Origin: Blastomonas natatoria
GTDB lineage: Bacteria > Pseudomonadota > Alphaproteobacteria > Sphingomonadales > Sphingomonadaceae
Reading direction: 5' to 3'
NCBI RefSeq assembly: GCF_003201955.1
Contig: NZ_QJJM01000001.1
Location: 186,001 to 250,000 of the forward strand
DNA: 64,000 nt
Below the pieces are notes generated by a model that did no database searches, had not been told where the DNA came from, and worked only from the letters and a program-made list of their open reading frames with translations. The position numbers and the translations under genes were made by a program. The stretch's first letter is position 1, and each line of letters begins with the position of its first letter. Of this stretch, positions 25,250-34,033 are shown one piece after another.

Positions 25250-26299
25250 TTACCGCTCCTGTTGCGCTGCCCCATTGCTGGTCGGCCCCTCGGCAACATC
25301 CGCTGCCGCACGGCTAGACCCGGATTGTGTCGTGGCTGTTGCAGCCTGGTTCAGTCCCGCCTTTTCCAGCCAGGCCCTAAAGTCGGAAACGGTCCGCTCG
25401 GGGTCCTCCTCCATCGGGATATGGCCCAGATCGTCATAGGTGACCAATGTGTCGTTGGGCAGCTGGCGCGCGAACCAGGTTGCGTTGGGAAGCGGGATCA
25501 GCGTGTCTTTCTTTCCCCACAGGATCAGCGAGGGCATGGTCAGCCCTGCAAATTCGACAGCATCGGCCGGTTTGCGGGGGAAGTCGCCGCGCGCCACGGT
25601 CGCCTCGCGGTTGCCTGGATGGCGGAGCAGCTTCCAGTACAGATCAACCATTTCGGGCGTCACCTTTGACGGGTCTGCGACGCTCTGCTGCAGGCTCTGC
25701 TCGATGATGCTGCGCGGGGTGAATATCTTCAGAATGGGTCGCACGGCCGCGCTCTGCGCCAGGCGGAATCCGATCGGAATTTTCGTTGGCTTGGCTTCGG
25801 GTGCGCCCGAGCTGTCGACCAGCACCAGCCCGGCGACCCGCTGCGGATATGTCAGTGCGATATTCCAGGCGACCCAGCCGCCCATGGAATTGCCCGCGAC
25901 GACATAGCGGTTGATGCCCAGCGCGTTCATGACTTCGGCCCCCGTGTCGCGGAAAGCCTCGGTGCTGTAGTCGCCCTTGATCTGCGCCCCGGTGAGGCCG
26001 TGGCCGGGCTGGTCGTAGCGGACCACCCGATAATCGCGTTTCAGATCGTCGACCCAGCCCTGCCAGGTGTGCAGCGAAGCGTTGGAACCATGGATCAGAA
26101 GGATCGCCGGTGCATCGCGCGGGCCTTCGTCGCGGATATGCACGCTCTGGCCATTGGGCAATTCAATGAAGCGGGAGGGCGGCTGGCCATATTGCGCTTG
26201 CAACTCGCTCGGCTCGATATCCGGCGCATAGCCCCAGATCGCAACCCCGGCGATCGCGACAATCAACAGAATGAACAACCATTTCAGGACTTTCAGCAT
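25250..26299 (-). CDS. Membrane-anchored alpha/beta hydrolase
   Basis: The 349-residue protein has an N-terminal membrane helix (residues 3-25) and then an alpha/beta-hydrolase fold. The oxyanion segment is LLIHGSN, the nucleophile elbow is AGNSMGG, the acid lies in LILWGKKDTLIP and the His in DLGHIPMEEDPE. The tail after about residue 315 is low-complexity and polar. The start at 26299 is supported by GGAG 10 nt upstream and gives the membrane anchor. The natural ester or epoxide substrate is not evident. It is the first gene of a pair with parA. Confidence 0.87.
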   Translation of the reverse strand: MLKVLKWLFILLIVAIAGVAIWGYAPDIEPSELQAQYGQPPSRFIELPNGQSVHIRDEGPRDAPAILLIHGSNASLHTWQGWVDDLKRDYRVVRYDQPGHGLTGAQIKGDYSTEAFRDTGAEVMNALGINRYVVAGNSMGGWVAWNIALTYPQRVAGLVLVDSSGAPEAKPTKIPIGFRLAQSAAVRPILKIFTPRSIIEQSLQQSVADPSKVTPEMVDLYWKLLRHPGNREATVARGDFPRKPADAVEFAGLTMPSLILWGKKDTLIPLPNATWFARQLPNDTLVTYDDLGHIPMEEDPERTVSDFRAWLEKAGLNQAATATTQSGSSRAAADVAEGPTSNGAAQQER

Positions 26300-26554
26300 T
26301 CCGGTTCCATCTCCACCTCGACCGGCGCTTTTCGCATCTTTGCCCGGCAAGGCATTACTGCACCGCTCATCGCCGCCCGCAAGCAAAATTGCTCTCGAGC
26401 CAGACGCTGGATGACCACCATTGTTGCCCATTTGTCACGCCAGCCGAAATTGCGGCGTATGATCATTTGCAAGTTGCAGGTGATAACGCCTCGCATTAAT
26501 TGCCCACGCCAAGGCTGGGCTGCGACCGCAAATGCCGATAGTGGAGTTATCAAG

Positions 26555-28702
26555 ATGGGAATGCCTGTGACCTTGCGCTGGACTGCTGGTGCGAGCTTTG
26601 CTGCCATGGTCATGGTCAGCCTGACCGGGCCGGCCTGGGCCGCTGCTGCAGAAGAAGCCGAGGCTGAAGCTGAGGTCGACGATCAGCGCGAGATCATCGT
26701 GACTGGGCGCAACGAGGGCTATCTCGCGCTCGATATCGTGCGTGCCGCCAAGACTCCGACGCCGCTGGTCGATATCCCGCAGGCAATTTCGGTCTATACC
26801 CGCGAACAGATCGAGGATCAGGCGCTGCAGGATCTTGCCGACGTGCTGCGCTACACGCCCGGCGTCTCGTCGAACCAGGGCGAGGGGCATCGCGACCAGA
26901 TCTCGATACGTGGCCAGGACACCACCGCCGACTTTTTCGTCGATGGCATCCGCGATGACGTGCAATATTATCGTCCTCTCTACAATCTGGAGCGTGTTGA
27001 GGTTCTGAAAGGCTCGAACGCCCTGCTGTTCGGACGCGGGGGTGGCGGCGGCGTGGTCAATCGCGTCACCAAGACCCCGGTTCTGGGCGAGACGTTCATC
27101 GCCGGGTCGGCCTCGGTCGATACGTTCGGCGCCTTTGCGCTGACCAGCGATATCAATGCCGCGCTCGGCAGCGCCGCCGGTTTGCGCCTCAATGCGATGT
27201 ACGAGGAATTCGACAATCATCGCGATTTCTTCGGTGGCAACCGTATCGCCATCAACCCGACCATCGGCGCTGCGCTGGGGGAAATGACCCGGCTGCTATT
27301 CTCCTACGAATATGTCGACGACGACCGAATCGTCGATCGCGGCATTCCTTCGACCACCGGCGGCACCATCGCCGATCCGGCGCGGCCGGTGCGCGGCTTC
27401 TATCGCACCTTTTTCGGCTCGCCCCAGCTCAATACCACGACGCTGACGGCGCATATATTGCGCGGACGGTTGGAGCACGGCTTTACCGACAGTCTGCGCG
27501 CCGACCTGACGGTGCAATATGCCGATTACGACAAGGCCTATACCAACGTTTTTGCGGCCGCGAGCAATCTGGCGGCTGGCCGTGTTACCCTCGATTCCTA
27601 TCGCGACGCGCAGCAGCGCGAGAATGTGTTCGTGCAGGGCAACCTGGTCTGGACCGGCCAGACCGGCCTGCTCAGCCACACGCTGCTCGCCGGCTTCGAA
27701 TATGGCGACCAGCAATCGGCCAACCAACGGCAGAACGGTCGCTTCGCGGCCAGCGGCAGCAACATCGTAACCTTTACCTTTACCGATCCCCTGGTTGTCC
27801 CGGCGATCACTTTCCCGGTGAACAACCGCAATACGCGTTCGCAGGTGAACGTCGCCTCGGTCTATCTGCAGGACCAGATCGGCATCGGCGATCATTTCGA
27901 TATCGTGCTCGGCGCGCGCTACGACCGGTTCGAGATCGACGTGAATGACATTGTCGCCAACCGGCTGCTTTCGCGCACCGACAGTGAATGGTCACCTCGG
28001 CTCGGCCTGATCTTCAAGCCGATGGAAGCCATGTCCCTCTATGCGAGCTATACCAAGACCTTCCTGCCGCGCTCGGGCGACCAGTTCCTTTCCCTCACCC
28101 CGGCTCAGGCAACGCTCGCGCCCGAAGCGTTCGACAATTACGAATTCGGGGCGAAATGGGACATTGCTGAGAATCTGCGGGTCTCGGCCGCGATCTTCCA
28201 GCTCGACCGTGAGAATGGCGTGGTCGTCGATCCGGCCAATCCGGCCAATTCGATCCTGACCGGCAGCCGCACGCGCGGCTTCGAGGCGCAATTCACCGGC
28301 CAGATCCTTCCCGGCTGGCAGATCAACGCAGGCTATAGCTATCTCGATGCAGACGAGCGTGGCCGCGTCGTTGCAGGTGCGCTCGCCAACCGCTCGATCG
28401 GCCAGGTGCCGCGCCATATGGCGAGCCTGTGGAACCGCTATGATATCGACGATCGGCTCGGCATCGGCCTGGGCGTCACCCACCAGGCGAGCCAGTTTGC
28501 CAGCATCTCGAACACGGTCCGCATGCCGGCCTTTACCCGCGTCGATGCTGCACTGTTCCTCAAGCTGACCGACCGGATCGAGGCGCAGCTGAACGTCGAG
28601 AACCTGTTCGACACGCGCTATTTTCCCGCCTCGCACAATGACAACAACATCACCACCGGCGAGCCGATCAACGCGCGCTTTACCGTCCGCGCGCGCTTCT
28701 GA
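26555..28702 (+). CDS. TonB-dependent siderophore receptor
   Basis: The 715-residue protein has a signal peptide (about 1-29), a TonB box-like REIIVTGR, a plug domain (DIPQAISVYTREQIEDQ; LADVLRYTPGV; RGQDTTADFFVDGIRDDVQYYR; VLKGSNALLFGRGGGGGVVNRVTK) and a C-terminal 22-strand barrel ending in NARFTVRARF with terminal Phe. The plug resembles ferric catecholate/hydroxamate receptors of the FhuA/FiuA group. The barrel includes the late LNVENLFDTRYF repeat. The start at 26555 is chosen by the signal peptide and GGAG upstream. Upstream repeats of TTGCA could be an iron-regulator site, but I cannot verify this. Confidence 0.92.
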   Translation: MGMPVTLRWTAGASFAAMVMVSLTGPAWAAAAEEAEAEAEVDDQREIIVTGRNEGYLALDIVRAAKTPTPLVDIPQAISVYTREQIEDQALQDLADVLRYTPGVSSNQGEGHRDQISIRGQDTTADFFVDGIRDDVQYYRPLYNLERVEVLKGSNALLFGRGGGGGVVNRVTKTPVLGETFIAGSASVDTFGAFALTSDINAALGSAAGLRLNAMYEEFDNHRDFFGGNRIAINPTIGAALGEMTRLLFSYEYVDDDRIVDRGIPSTTGGTIADPARPVRGFYRTFFGSPQLNTTTLTAHILRGRLEHGFTDSLRADLTVQYADYDKAYTNVFAAASNLAAGRVTLDSYRDAQQRENVFVQGNLVWTGQTGLLSHTLLAGFEYGDQQSANQRQNGRFAASGSNIVTFTFTDPLVVPAITFPVNNRNTRSQVNVASVYLQDQIGIGDHFDIVLGARYDRFEIDVNDIVANRLLSRTDSEWSPRLGLIFKPMEAMSLYASYTKTFLPRSGDQFLSLTPAQATLAPEAFDNYEFGAKWDIAENLRVSAAIFQLDRENGVVVDPANPANSILTGSRTRGFEAQFTGQILPGWQINAGYSYLDADERGRVVAGALANRSIGQVPRHMASLWNRYDIDDRLGIGLGVTHQASQFASISNTVRMPAFTRVDAALFLKLTDRIEAQLNVENLFDTRYFPASHNDNNITTGEPINARFTVRARF

Positions 28703-28721
28703 CGCGCGCGGCGGCGGCTGG

Positions 28722-28741
28722 CTGGCGCATCAATGCGCCAG
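28722..28741. terminator. Hairpin between convergent genes
   Basis: A perfect 9-bp arm palindrome (CTGGCGCAT and ATGCGCCAG with two central bases) lies between the TonB receptor stop and the universal stress protein stop, overlapping the latter's last codons. It has no T run, so terminator function is uncertain. Confidence 0.35.
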
Positions 28742-29551
28742 CAGCAGCGGGATGTTCGAATCCTTCAGGAAATAGCGCGTCACGCCGCCGAGCAGCACCT
28801 CGCGCAGGCGGCTGTGCCCGAATGCGCCCATCACGAGCAGGTCCGCGCCGATCTCGCCTGCGACATTCTCGATGATCTCCTCGATCGAGAGCAGGCCGCG
28901 CTCGCGTTCGATCAGCTCGCTGCAGACACCATGGCGGGAGAGATATTCGCATGCCTCGGTCGAAGGAAAGCCACCCGATTTCTTCGGTTCAACGACTGTC
29001 ACCAGATGCACCGATTCCGCGTTCTTCAGCAGCGGCAGCGCCTGGCGGACGGCATTGGCCGCTTCATGGCTGCCGTCCCAGGCGATCAGAATCTTGCCGC
29101 CGGTATGCAGTGACTTGAGCGTCGTCGGCACGGCCAGCACTGGACAGCGCGTCTCCACCGCGACATCGGCGATCGAGAGCAGCGGGTGCGGCCGCACGTT
29201 CCGCTCGGAATTGTCGAGCGACAGCACGATGACATCGGCAAGGCGCGAAGCGCTGATCACCGCCTGGGTGACGTCGCCGTCATAGGCCGTCCAGTCCCAG
29301 GGAAGGCCTTCGATGTTCATCTGCGCCTCGACGATCGCGCGCACCTTGTCCTCATCGGCGCGCAGTTGCTCCAGCATGCCTGCGGGCACATAACTGCCCC
29401 CCATCGGGTCCATCACGATGAAGCCGGACAAGGGGGTCGCCTGCAGAAAGGTGATATGGCCGCCCTGCGATCGCGCCAGATCCAGCGCAACCTGCAAGCG
29501 GGATTCGAATGCCTTGCCGCCATCGGCATAAACCAGAATGGATTTCATCAC
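28730..29551 (-). CDS. Tandem universal stress protein
   Basis: The 273-residue protein contains two UspA folds, about residues 1-145 and 150-273. The second ends with the ATP-binding motif G-x2-G-x9-G-G (GAFGHSRLREVLLGG) and IPLLLAH; the first lacks a clear version (VIVLSLDNSERN), as is common in tandem UspE-like proteins. Such proteins respond to starvation or oxygen stress. The ATG at 29551 has a GGAGAG upstream. It converges with the TonB receptor gene. Confidence 0.88.
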   Translation of the reverse strand: MMKSILVYADGGKAFESRLQVALDLARSQGGHITFLQATPLSGFIVMDPMGGSYVPAGMLEQLRADEDKVRAIVEAQMNIEGLPWDWTAYDGDVTQAVISASRLADVIVLSLDNSERNVRPHPLLSIADVAVETRCPVLAVPTTLKSLHTGGKILIAWDGSHEAANAVRQALPLLKNAESVHLVTVVEPKKSGGFPSTEACEYLSRHGVCSELIERERGLLSIEEIIENVAGEIGADLLVMGAFGHSRLREVLLGGVTRYFLKDSNIPLLLAH

Positions 29552-29731
29552 GCGCTCTCCTCTTTTGACGTAACCAAGTTACGCCGAAAGCGAAGGCAAG
29601 TGCATTGATTCAAATCAAGCGACGCTGGAAAAGCCCGGGCCTTGCCGCTAGGGCGTGGCTGGGCGCACGAATCACGCAATCCTGCCATTCGGCAGCCGAT
29701 CTGAGACCCTTTTGACTGGGAGATATCCGTC

Positions 29732-30439
29732 ATGCAGAAAATCTATCCCGATGCCGCATCCGCTCTGGAAGGTCTGCTGTTCGACGGGATGCAGATTTGC
29801 GCGGGCGGCTTCGGCCTGTGCGGGATCCCCGAGCGGCTGATCGACGCGATCCGCGATGCCGGAACCAGGGACCTCACTATCGCCTCCAACAATGCCGGGA
29901 TCGACGGCGAGGGACTGGGCAAGCTGCTGCGCACCCGCCAGGTCAAGAAGATGATCTCGAGCTATGTCGGCGAGAACAAGGAGTTCGAACGGCAGTATCT
30001 GGCAGGCGAACTCGAGGTCGAATTCTGCCCACAGGGCACGCTCGCTGAACGCTGCCGCGCGGGCGGTGCGGGCATTCCCGGCTTCTACACCAGGACCGGC
30101 GTTGGCACCCAGGTCGCCGAGGGCAAGGAGCACAAGGAGTTCGACGGCCAGACCTATATACTGGAGCGCGGCATCTACGCCGATCTGTGCATCATCAAGG
30201 GCTGGAAGGCCGATAAATCGGGCAACCTGATCTTCCGCAAGACCGCGCGCAACTTCAACCAGCCGATGGCGACCGCAGGCAAGATCTGCGTCGCCGAGGT
30301 CGAGGAGATTGTCGAGACCGGCAGCCTTGATCCCGATGCCATCCATTTGCCCGGCATCTATGTGAAGCGCCTGATCTGCGGCGCGCCGTACGACAAGAAG
30401 ATCGAATTCCGCACCGTGCGCGAACGGGCCGAAGCGTGA
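29732..30439 (+). CDS. scoA: Succinyl-CoA:3-ketoacid CoA-transferase subunit A
   Basis: The 235-residue protein is a family I CoA-transferase alpha subunit: the start IYPDAASALEGLLFDGMQICAGGFGLCGIPE carries the glycine-rich CoA-binding loop, and later parts include TRTGVGTQVAEGKEHKEFDGQTYILE and LPGIYVKRLICG. It joins ScoB to activate acetoacetate with succinyl-CoA. The Shine-Dalgarno GGGAGA lies 8 nt upstream. Unlike the usual order, scoB is not next: two genes are placed between (scoB starts at 31784). The stop overlaps the next gene's GTG. Confidence 0.93.
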   Translation: MQKIYPDAASALEGLLFDGMQICAGGFGLCGIPERLIDAIRDAGTRDLTIASNNAGIDGEGLGKLLRTRQVKKMISSYVGENKEFERQYLAGELEVEFCPQGTLAERCRAGGAGIPGFYTRTGVGTQVAEGKEHKEFDGQTYILERGIYADLCIIKGWKADKSGNLIFRKTARNFNQPMATAGKICVAEVEEIVETGSLDPDAIHLPGIYVKRLICGAPYDKKIEFRTVRERAEA

Positions 30440-31335
30440 GAATGCGAAAGGCCAACGGTGCTGGCAAGGCCGGCGCAGCCCTGGCCGCATTGGCGCTTTC
30501 GGCCTGCACCACCACGATCGTCGAGGCGCCCGCCGCACCTCCGCTGCCCGCTGCTCCGGCGCAAGCCGTGATGGTCCCGCCGGTGCCGATGGGCCAGCAA
30601 TGGCTTTACGGTTCGGCCGAAGGCGCGATCGCGGTGCGCCAGACATATGGCACGCTCACCGCCTATGCGCTCGCCAAGGCCAAGGCGCGGCCCGCCGACA
30701 GCGTCATCATCGACGAGACGACCGGCAAGCCGTTCGCGTGCGGCAACAAACCGCTCGCCGCCGTGTTCGATGCCGACGAAACGCTGATCTGGAATATCGG
30801 CCCGATGCGCTGGTTCGCGATGACCGGCAAGGAATTCGATGCGAAGACCTGGGGCCAGTGGGAAAAGACCGGCACCGGCAAGGCCGTGGCGATGCCCGGC
30901 GCGGTCGAGGCGATGCAGGCGCTGCGTGCGGCGGGCATCACCCCGATCGCCAATACCAACCGCTCTTCCGCCAATGCCAAGGGGAGCGAGGACACGCTTG
31001 CCGCCGCCGGTCTCGGCAATTTCAAGCATGGCGACACGCTGTTCCTGATGGGCGACGATGCCACGGGCTCCAGCAAGGACCAGCGCCGCGCGACCATCGC
31101 CGCGCGCTGGTGCGTCATCGCGATGGCGGGCGACCAGCTCGGCGATTTCCGCAACGGCTTCAACAAGCCCGAGCTGCCCCCGCTCCAGCGGCGCGCACTC
31201 GCCATGGCCGCGCCTTATGACAGGCTCTGGGGACAGGGCTGGTTCCTGTTCGCCAACCCGGTCTACGGTCCGTCGATTCGGGGGGGCTTCGACGACATCT
31301 TCCCGCCCGAAACACACTGGCAGCCGCAGCCGTGA
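30436..31335 (+). CDS. e(P4)-family HAD acid phosphatase lipoprotein
   Basis: The 299-residue protein has a lipoprotein signal (ALAALALSAC with a Cys lipidation site) and a HAD phosphatase domain. AVFDADETLIWN carries the nucleophilic Asp pair, PIANTNRSS is motif II, and FLMGDDATGSSKD with the later AGDQLGDF supplies the acidic metal ligands. It resembles class C acid phosphatases / e(P4) nucleotidases that release phosphate from nucleotides in the periplasm. The start is GTG at 30436 overlapping the scoA stop, or ATG at 30442. It is oddly embedded between scoA and scoB. Confidence 0.88.
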   Translation: MRMRKANGAGKAGAALAALALSACTTTIVEAPAAPPLPAAPAQAVMVPPVPMGQQWLYGSAEGAIAVRQTYGTLTAYALAKAKARPADSVIIDETTGKPFACGNKPLAAVFDADETLIWNIGPMRWFAMTGKEFDAKTWGQWEKTGTGKAVAMPGAVEAMQALRAAGITPIANTNRSSANAKGSEDTLAAAGLGNFKHGDTLFLMGDDATGSSKDQRRATIAARWCVIAMAGDQLGDFRNGFNKPELPPLQRRALAMAAPYDRLWGQGWFLFANPVYGPSIRGGFDDIFPPETHWQPQP

Positions 31336-31784
31336 TCCGGCAAGGCCAGGGCAATCGCTGGCTGGTTATCGGCGGCTGTCTCAGCCTGTGCGCGGCCTTG
31401 TTGCATCTGGTCGTCATTGCCGGTGGCCCCGACTGGTACCGTTTTTTCGGCGCGGGCGAAGACATGGCGCGGATGGCAGAGCGCGGGCTCTGGCAACCTG
31501 CGTTGCTGACCATCGGGATTGCTACTGTCCTCGCGATCTGGGCCTGGTACGCCTTTGCCGGAGCAGGGCGTTTGCCGAAACTGCCGCTGATGCGTACCGC
31601 CCTGGTGCTGATCAGCGCGATCTATCTGGCGCGGGGCCTGTTAATCATTCCGATCCTGATCGAACCTCCCGCGCGTACCCCCTTTAACATCTGGTCCTCG
31701 CTCATCGTGCTGGTCTACGGCCTAGTTTATGCCGTCGGCACCTGGGCGGTGTGGCCAGCTCTTTCAAAGAAGGAAGCCCTGTAA
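31332..31784 (+). CDS. Four-helix hypothetical membrane protein
   Basis: The 150-residue protein has about four membrane helices (12-30, 52-75, 85-105, 118-140), with short loops. It starts with GTG overlapping the phosphatase stop by 4 nt, and its TAA stop shares its last base with the first base of scoB's ATG. It looks like a DoxX/MAPEG-sized small integral membrane protein, but no signature residues let me name a family. Tight coupling suggests co-expression with the CoA-transferase. Confidence 0.75.
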   Translation: MIRQGQGNRWLVIGGCLSLCAALLHLVVIAGGPDWYRFFGAGEDMARMAERGLWQPALLTIGIATVLAIWAWYAFAGAGRLPKLPLMRTALVLISAIYLARGLLIIPILIEPPARTPFNIWSSLIVLVYGLVYAVGTWAVWPALSKKEAL

Positions 31785-32434
31785 TGCCCCAGGAAACCAA
31801 AGGCTGGACCCGTGACGAGATGGCGGCGCGCGCCGCAAAGGAACTCAAGGACGGCTATTATGTCAACCTGGGCATCGGCATCCCGACCCTGGTTGCCAAC
31901 CATGTTCCGCAAGGCATCGAAGTGACGCTGCAGTCGGAAAACGGCATGCTCGGCATCGGCCCGTTCCCGCTCGATGGCGAGGAGGATGCGGACCTTATCA
32001 ATGCGGGCAAGCAGACGATCAGCGAGCTTGCCTCGTCGAGCTATTTCAGCTCGTCGGACAGTTTCGCGATGATCCGCGGCGGGCATATCGATCTCACCGT
32101 GCTCGGCGCGATGGAGGTCGCACAGAACGGCGACATCGCCAACTGGATGATCCCCGGCAAGATGATCAAGGGCATGGGCGGCGCGATGGATCTGGTCGCA
32201 GGCGTCAAGAAGATCATCGTGGTGATGGAACATACCAGCAAGAACGGCGACCCCAAGTTCATCCCGGCCTGCACGCTGCCGCTCACCGGCAAGAACGTGG
32301 TCGACATGATCATCACCGATCTGGCGGTGTTCCAGCGGCCCGACCATGACAGCCCTTTCAGGCTGATCGAACTGGCCCCTGGCGTCACCGCAGACGAGGT
32401 CGCCTCCAAGACCACCGCGCATTACGTCAGCTGA
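31784..32434 (+). CDS. scoB: Succinyl-CoA:3-ketoacid CoA-transferase subunit B
   Basis: The 216-residue protein is the family I CoA-transferase beta subunit. The early helix [18 protein letters not shown] is followed by the catalytic-glutamate motif SENGMLG with E52, and then [14 protein letters not shown] and [16 protein letters not shown]. The glutamate forms the CoA thioester intermediate. It is paired with scoA, 1.3 kb upstream. The Shine-Dalgarno AAGGAAG precedes the ATG at 31784. Together they feed acetoacetate into central metabolism. Confidence 0.94.
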   Translation: MPQETKGWTRDEMAARAAKELKDGYYVNLGIGIPTLVANHVPQGIEVTLQSENGMLGIGPFPLDGEEDADLINAGKQTISELASSSYFSSSDSFAMIRGGHIDLTVLGAMEVAQNGDIANWMIPGKMIKGMGGAMDLVAGVKKIIVVMEHTSKNGDPKFIPACTLPLTGKNVVDMIITDLAVFQRPDHDSPFRLIELAPGVTADEVASKTTAHYVS

Positions 32435-32441
32435 GCCTCGC

Positions 32442-33347
32442 ATGAAGCGCGGCACAAAGCTGGGCCTTGGCGTGGTGTTCGCAGCGGTGGCAGGGCTGGG
32501 CCTTGTCGCCGCGACGACTTCGCCGCCGCTGCTGCTGAGCCAGCTCGATGCCGTGATGGGCGGAGGCAAGGGTGCACGGCTGGTAACGCAGGGCGTGCGC
32601 TTCGGCAGCCATGGGCAGACGCTCGATGTCTGGCGTGCCGAAGGCGCATCGAACGACGACAAGCGCCCGGTACTGATCTTCTGGCATGGCGGGGGCTGGG
32701 TGAAGGGCGCGAGAGCGGACTATGCCTTTGCCGGACGCGCCCTTGCGCGCCAGGGCTTTGTCGTCGTCATTCCTGATTACCGCAAGGTGCCGGAGGTCCG
32801 CTTCCCTGCGTTCGTCCAGGACGGGGCGGAAGCCGTCGCCTGGGTGCGCGACAATATCGCGCGCTATGGCGGCGATCCGCAGCGCATCGCCTTTTCCGGG
32901 CATTCGGCGGGCGCGCATACGGCGGTGCTGCTTGCGCTCGATCCGCGCTGGCTCAAGGCCGCCGATGTCGATCCGGGCATCGTCAAGGCGGTGGTGGGCC
33001 TGAGCGGGCCGTATGATTTCCATCCCTTCACCACCAGGCGTTCGATCGATGCGATGGCGCAATATCCGGACTCCAAGGTGACCCAGCCGATCGAGCAGGC
33101 GCGCGCCGATGCGCCGCCGATGCTGTTGGTGACCAGCACCAGGGACGAAACTGTGCGTCCCCGCAACGCGATCAACCTGAGCAGGCGGCTCAAGTCGCTG
33201 GGCGCGCCGGCGGAGCTGATCAACTATCGCGGGCTTGACCATGAAGAGGTGGTGATGGCCCTTTCGGTCCCGTTCCGCAGCAAGGGTCCGGTACTGCAAG
33301 ACAGCATCGCGTTCCTGAATCGCCATCTGGGCAAGGAGCAGGATTGA
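32442..33347 (+). CDS. Alpha/beta hydrolase (HSL/BD-FAE type)
   Basis: The 301-residue protein has a hydrophobic N-terminus (residues 5-27, signal or anchor). It carries the oxyanion motif FWHGGGW, the elbow FSGHSAGAHT with the nucleophile Ser, an acid in TSTRDETVRP and the catalytic His in GLDHEEVV. These are typical of the hormone-sensitive lipase/carboxylesterase group. It starts 7 nt after scoB and its stop overlaps the GST start, so it belongs to the same transcript. Substrate unknown. Confidence 0.87.
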   Translation: MKRGTKLGLGVVFAAVAGLGLVAATTSPPLLLSQLDAVMGGGKGARLVTQGVRFGSHGQTLDVWRAEGASNDDKRPVLIFWHGGGWVKGARADYAFAGRALARQGFVVVIPDYRKVPEVRFPAFVQDGAEAVAWVRDNIARYGGDPQRIAFSGHSAGAHTAVLLALDPRWLKAADVDPGIVKAVVGLSGPYDFHPFTTRRSIDAMAQYPDSKVTQPIEQARADAPPMLLVTSTRDETVRPRNAINLSRRLKSLGAPAELINYRGLDHEEVVMALSVPFRSKGPVLQDSIAFLNRHLGKEQD

Positions 33348-34033
33348 TGAGTTACACTCTCTTCACCGCCAACCGGAATTATTCGAGCTGGTCGCTGCGT
33401 CCCTGGCTGCTGATGAAGGCGCTCGACATTCCGTTCGAGGACCGGCTGGTTCCGTTCGCCGGGCCCGACAATTCCGAGGAATTCCGCGGCTTCGCCCCCA
33501 ACGGCAAGGTGCCGTGTCTGCACGATGGTGATGTGGTTGTCTGGGATTCGCTGGCGATCGTCGAATATCTCGCCGAACGGCATCCGGGCGTCTGGCCAGC
33601 CGATCGGAACGCGCGCGCCTGGGCGCGCTGTGCGGCGGCGGAGATGCATTCGGGCTTTTCGCCCCTGCGCAATATCTGCCCGATGAGCGTGGGTGTGCGC
33701 GCAGAATTGATCGCGGTACCGCCTGCGCTGCAGAATGATATCGACCGGATCGCGGAACTGTTTGCCGAAGGGCTGGACCGGTTCGGCGGCCCCTGGCTGG
33801 CGGGTGAGAGCTTCACGGCTGTCGATGCGTTCTTCGCGCCGGTTGCTTATCGCGTTCGCAGCTTCGACCTCAAGATCGGACCCAAGGCGCAGGCCTGGGT
33901 CGAGCGCATCCTCGCGCATCCGGCAATGCTCGACTGGGAGGCGCAGGCGCTGGCCGAAACCTGGCGCGACGATGCGCATGAGGACGAAATCGCAGGCGTC
34001 GCAACGATCCGCGAGGATCATCGCGCCGCATGA
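33347..34033 (+). CDS. Glutathione S-transferase family protein
   Basis: The 228-residue protein starts with the thioredoxin fold typical of GSTs: NYSSWSLRPWLLMKALDIPFE with the probable catalytic Ser. It has the cis-Pro GKVPCLHDGD and the E-S/D-S-like WDSLAIVEYLAE, then an alpha-helical C-terminal domain. The pattern resembles GSTs of the YfcF or Zeta-like kind. The ATG at 33347 overlaps the last base of the previous gene; GGAG lies upstream. The next gene overlaps its stop (ATGA). Confidence 0.88.
   Translation: MSYTLFTANRNYSSWSLRPWLLMKALDIPFEDRLVPFAGPDNSEEFRGFAPNGKVPCLHDGDVVVWDSLAIVEYLAERHPGVWPADRNARAWARCAAAEMHSGFSPLRNICPMSVGVRAELIAVPPALQNDIDRIAELFAEGLDRFGGPWLAGESFTAVDAFFAPVAYRVRSFDLKIGPKAQAWVERILAHPAMLDWEAQALAETWRDDAHEDEIAGVATIREDHRAA

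Noticed and set aside
26460-26520. Fur-type box before the TonB receptor
   Set aside because: TTGCA repeats and GATAAC are present, but the dyad is too weak to call without a genome-wide motif.
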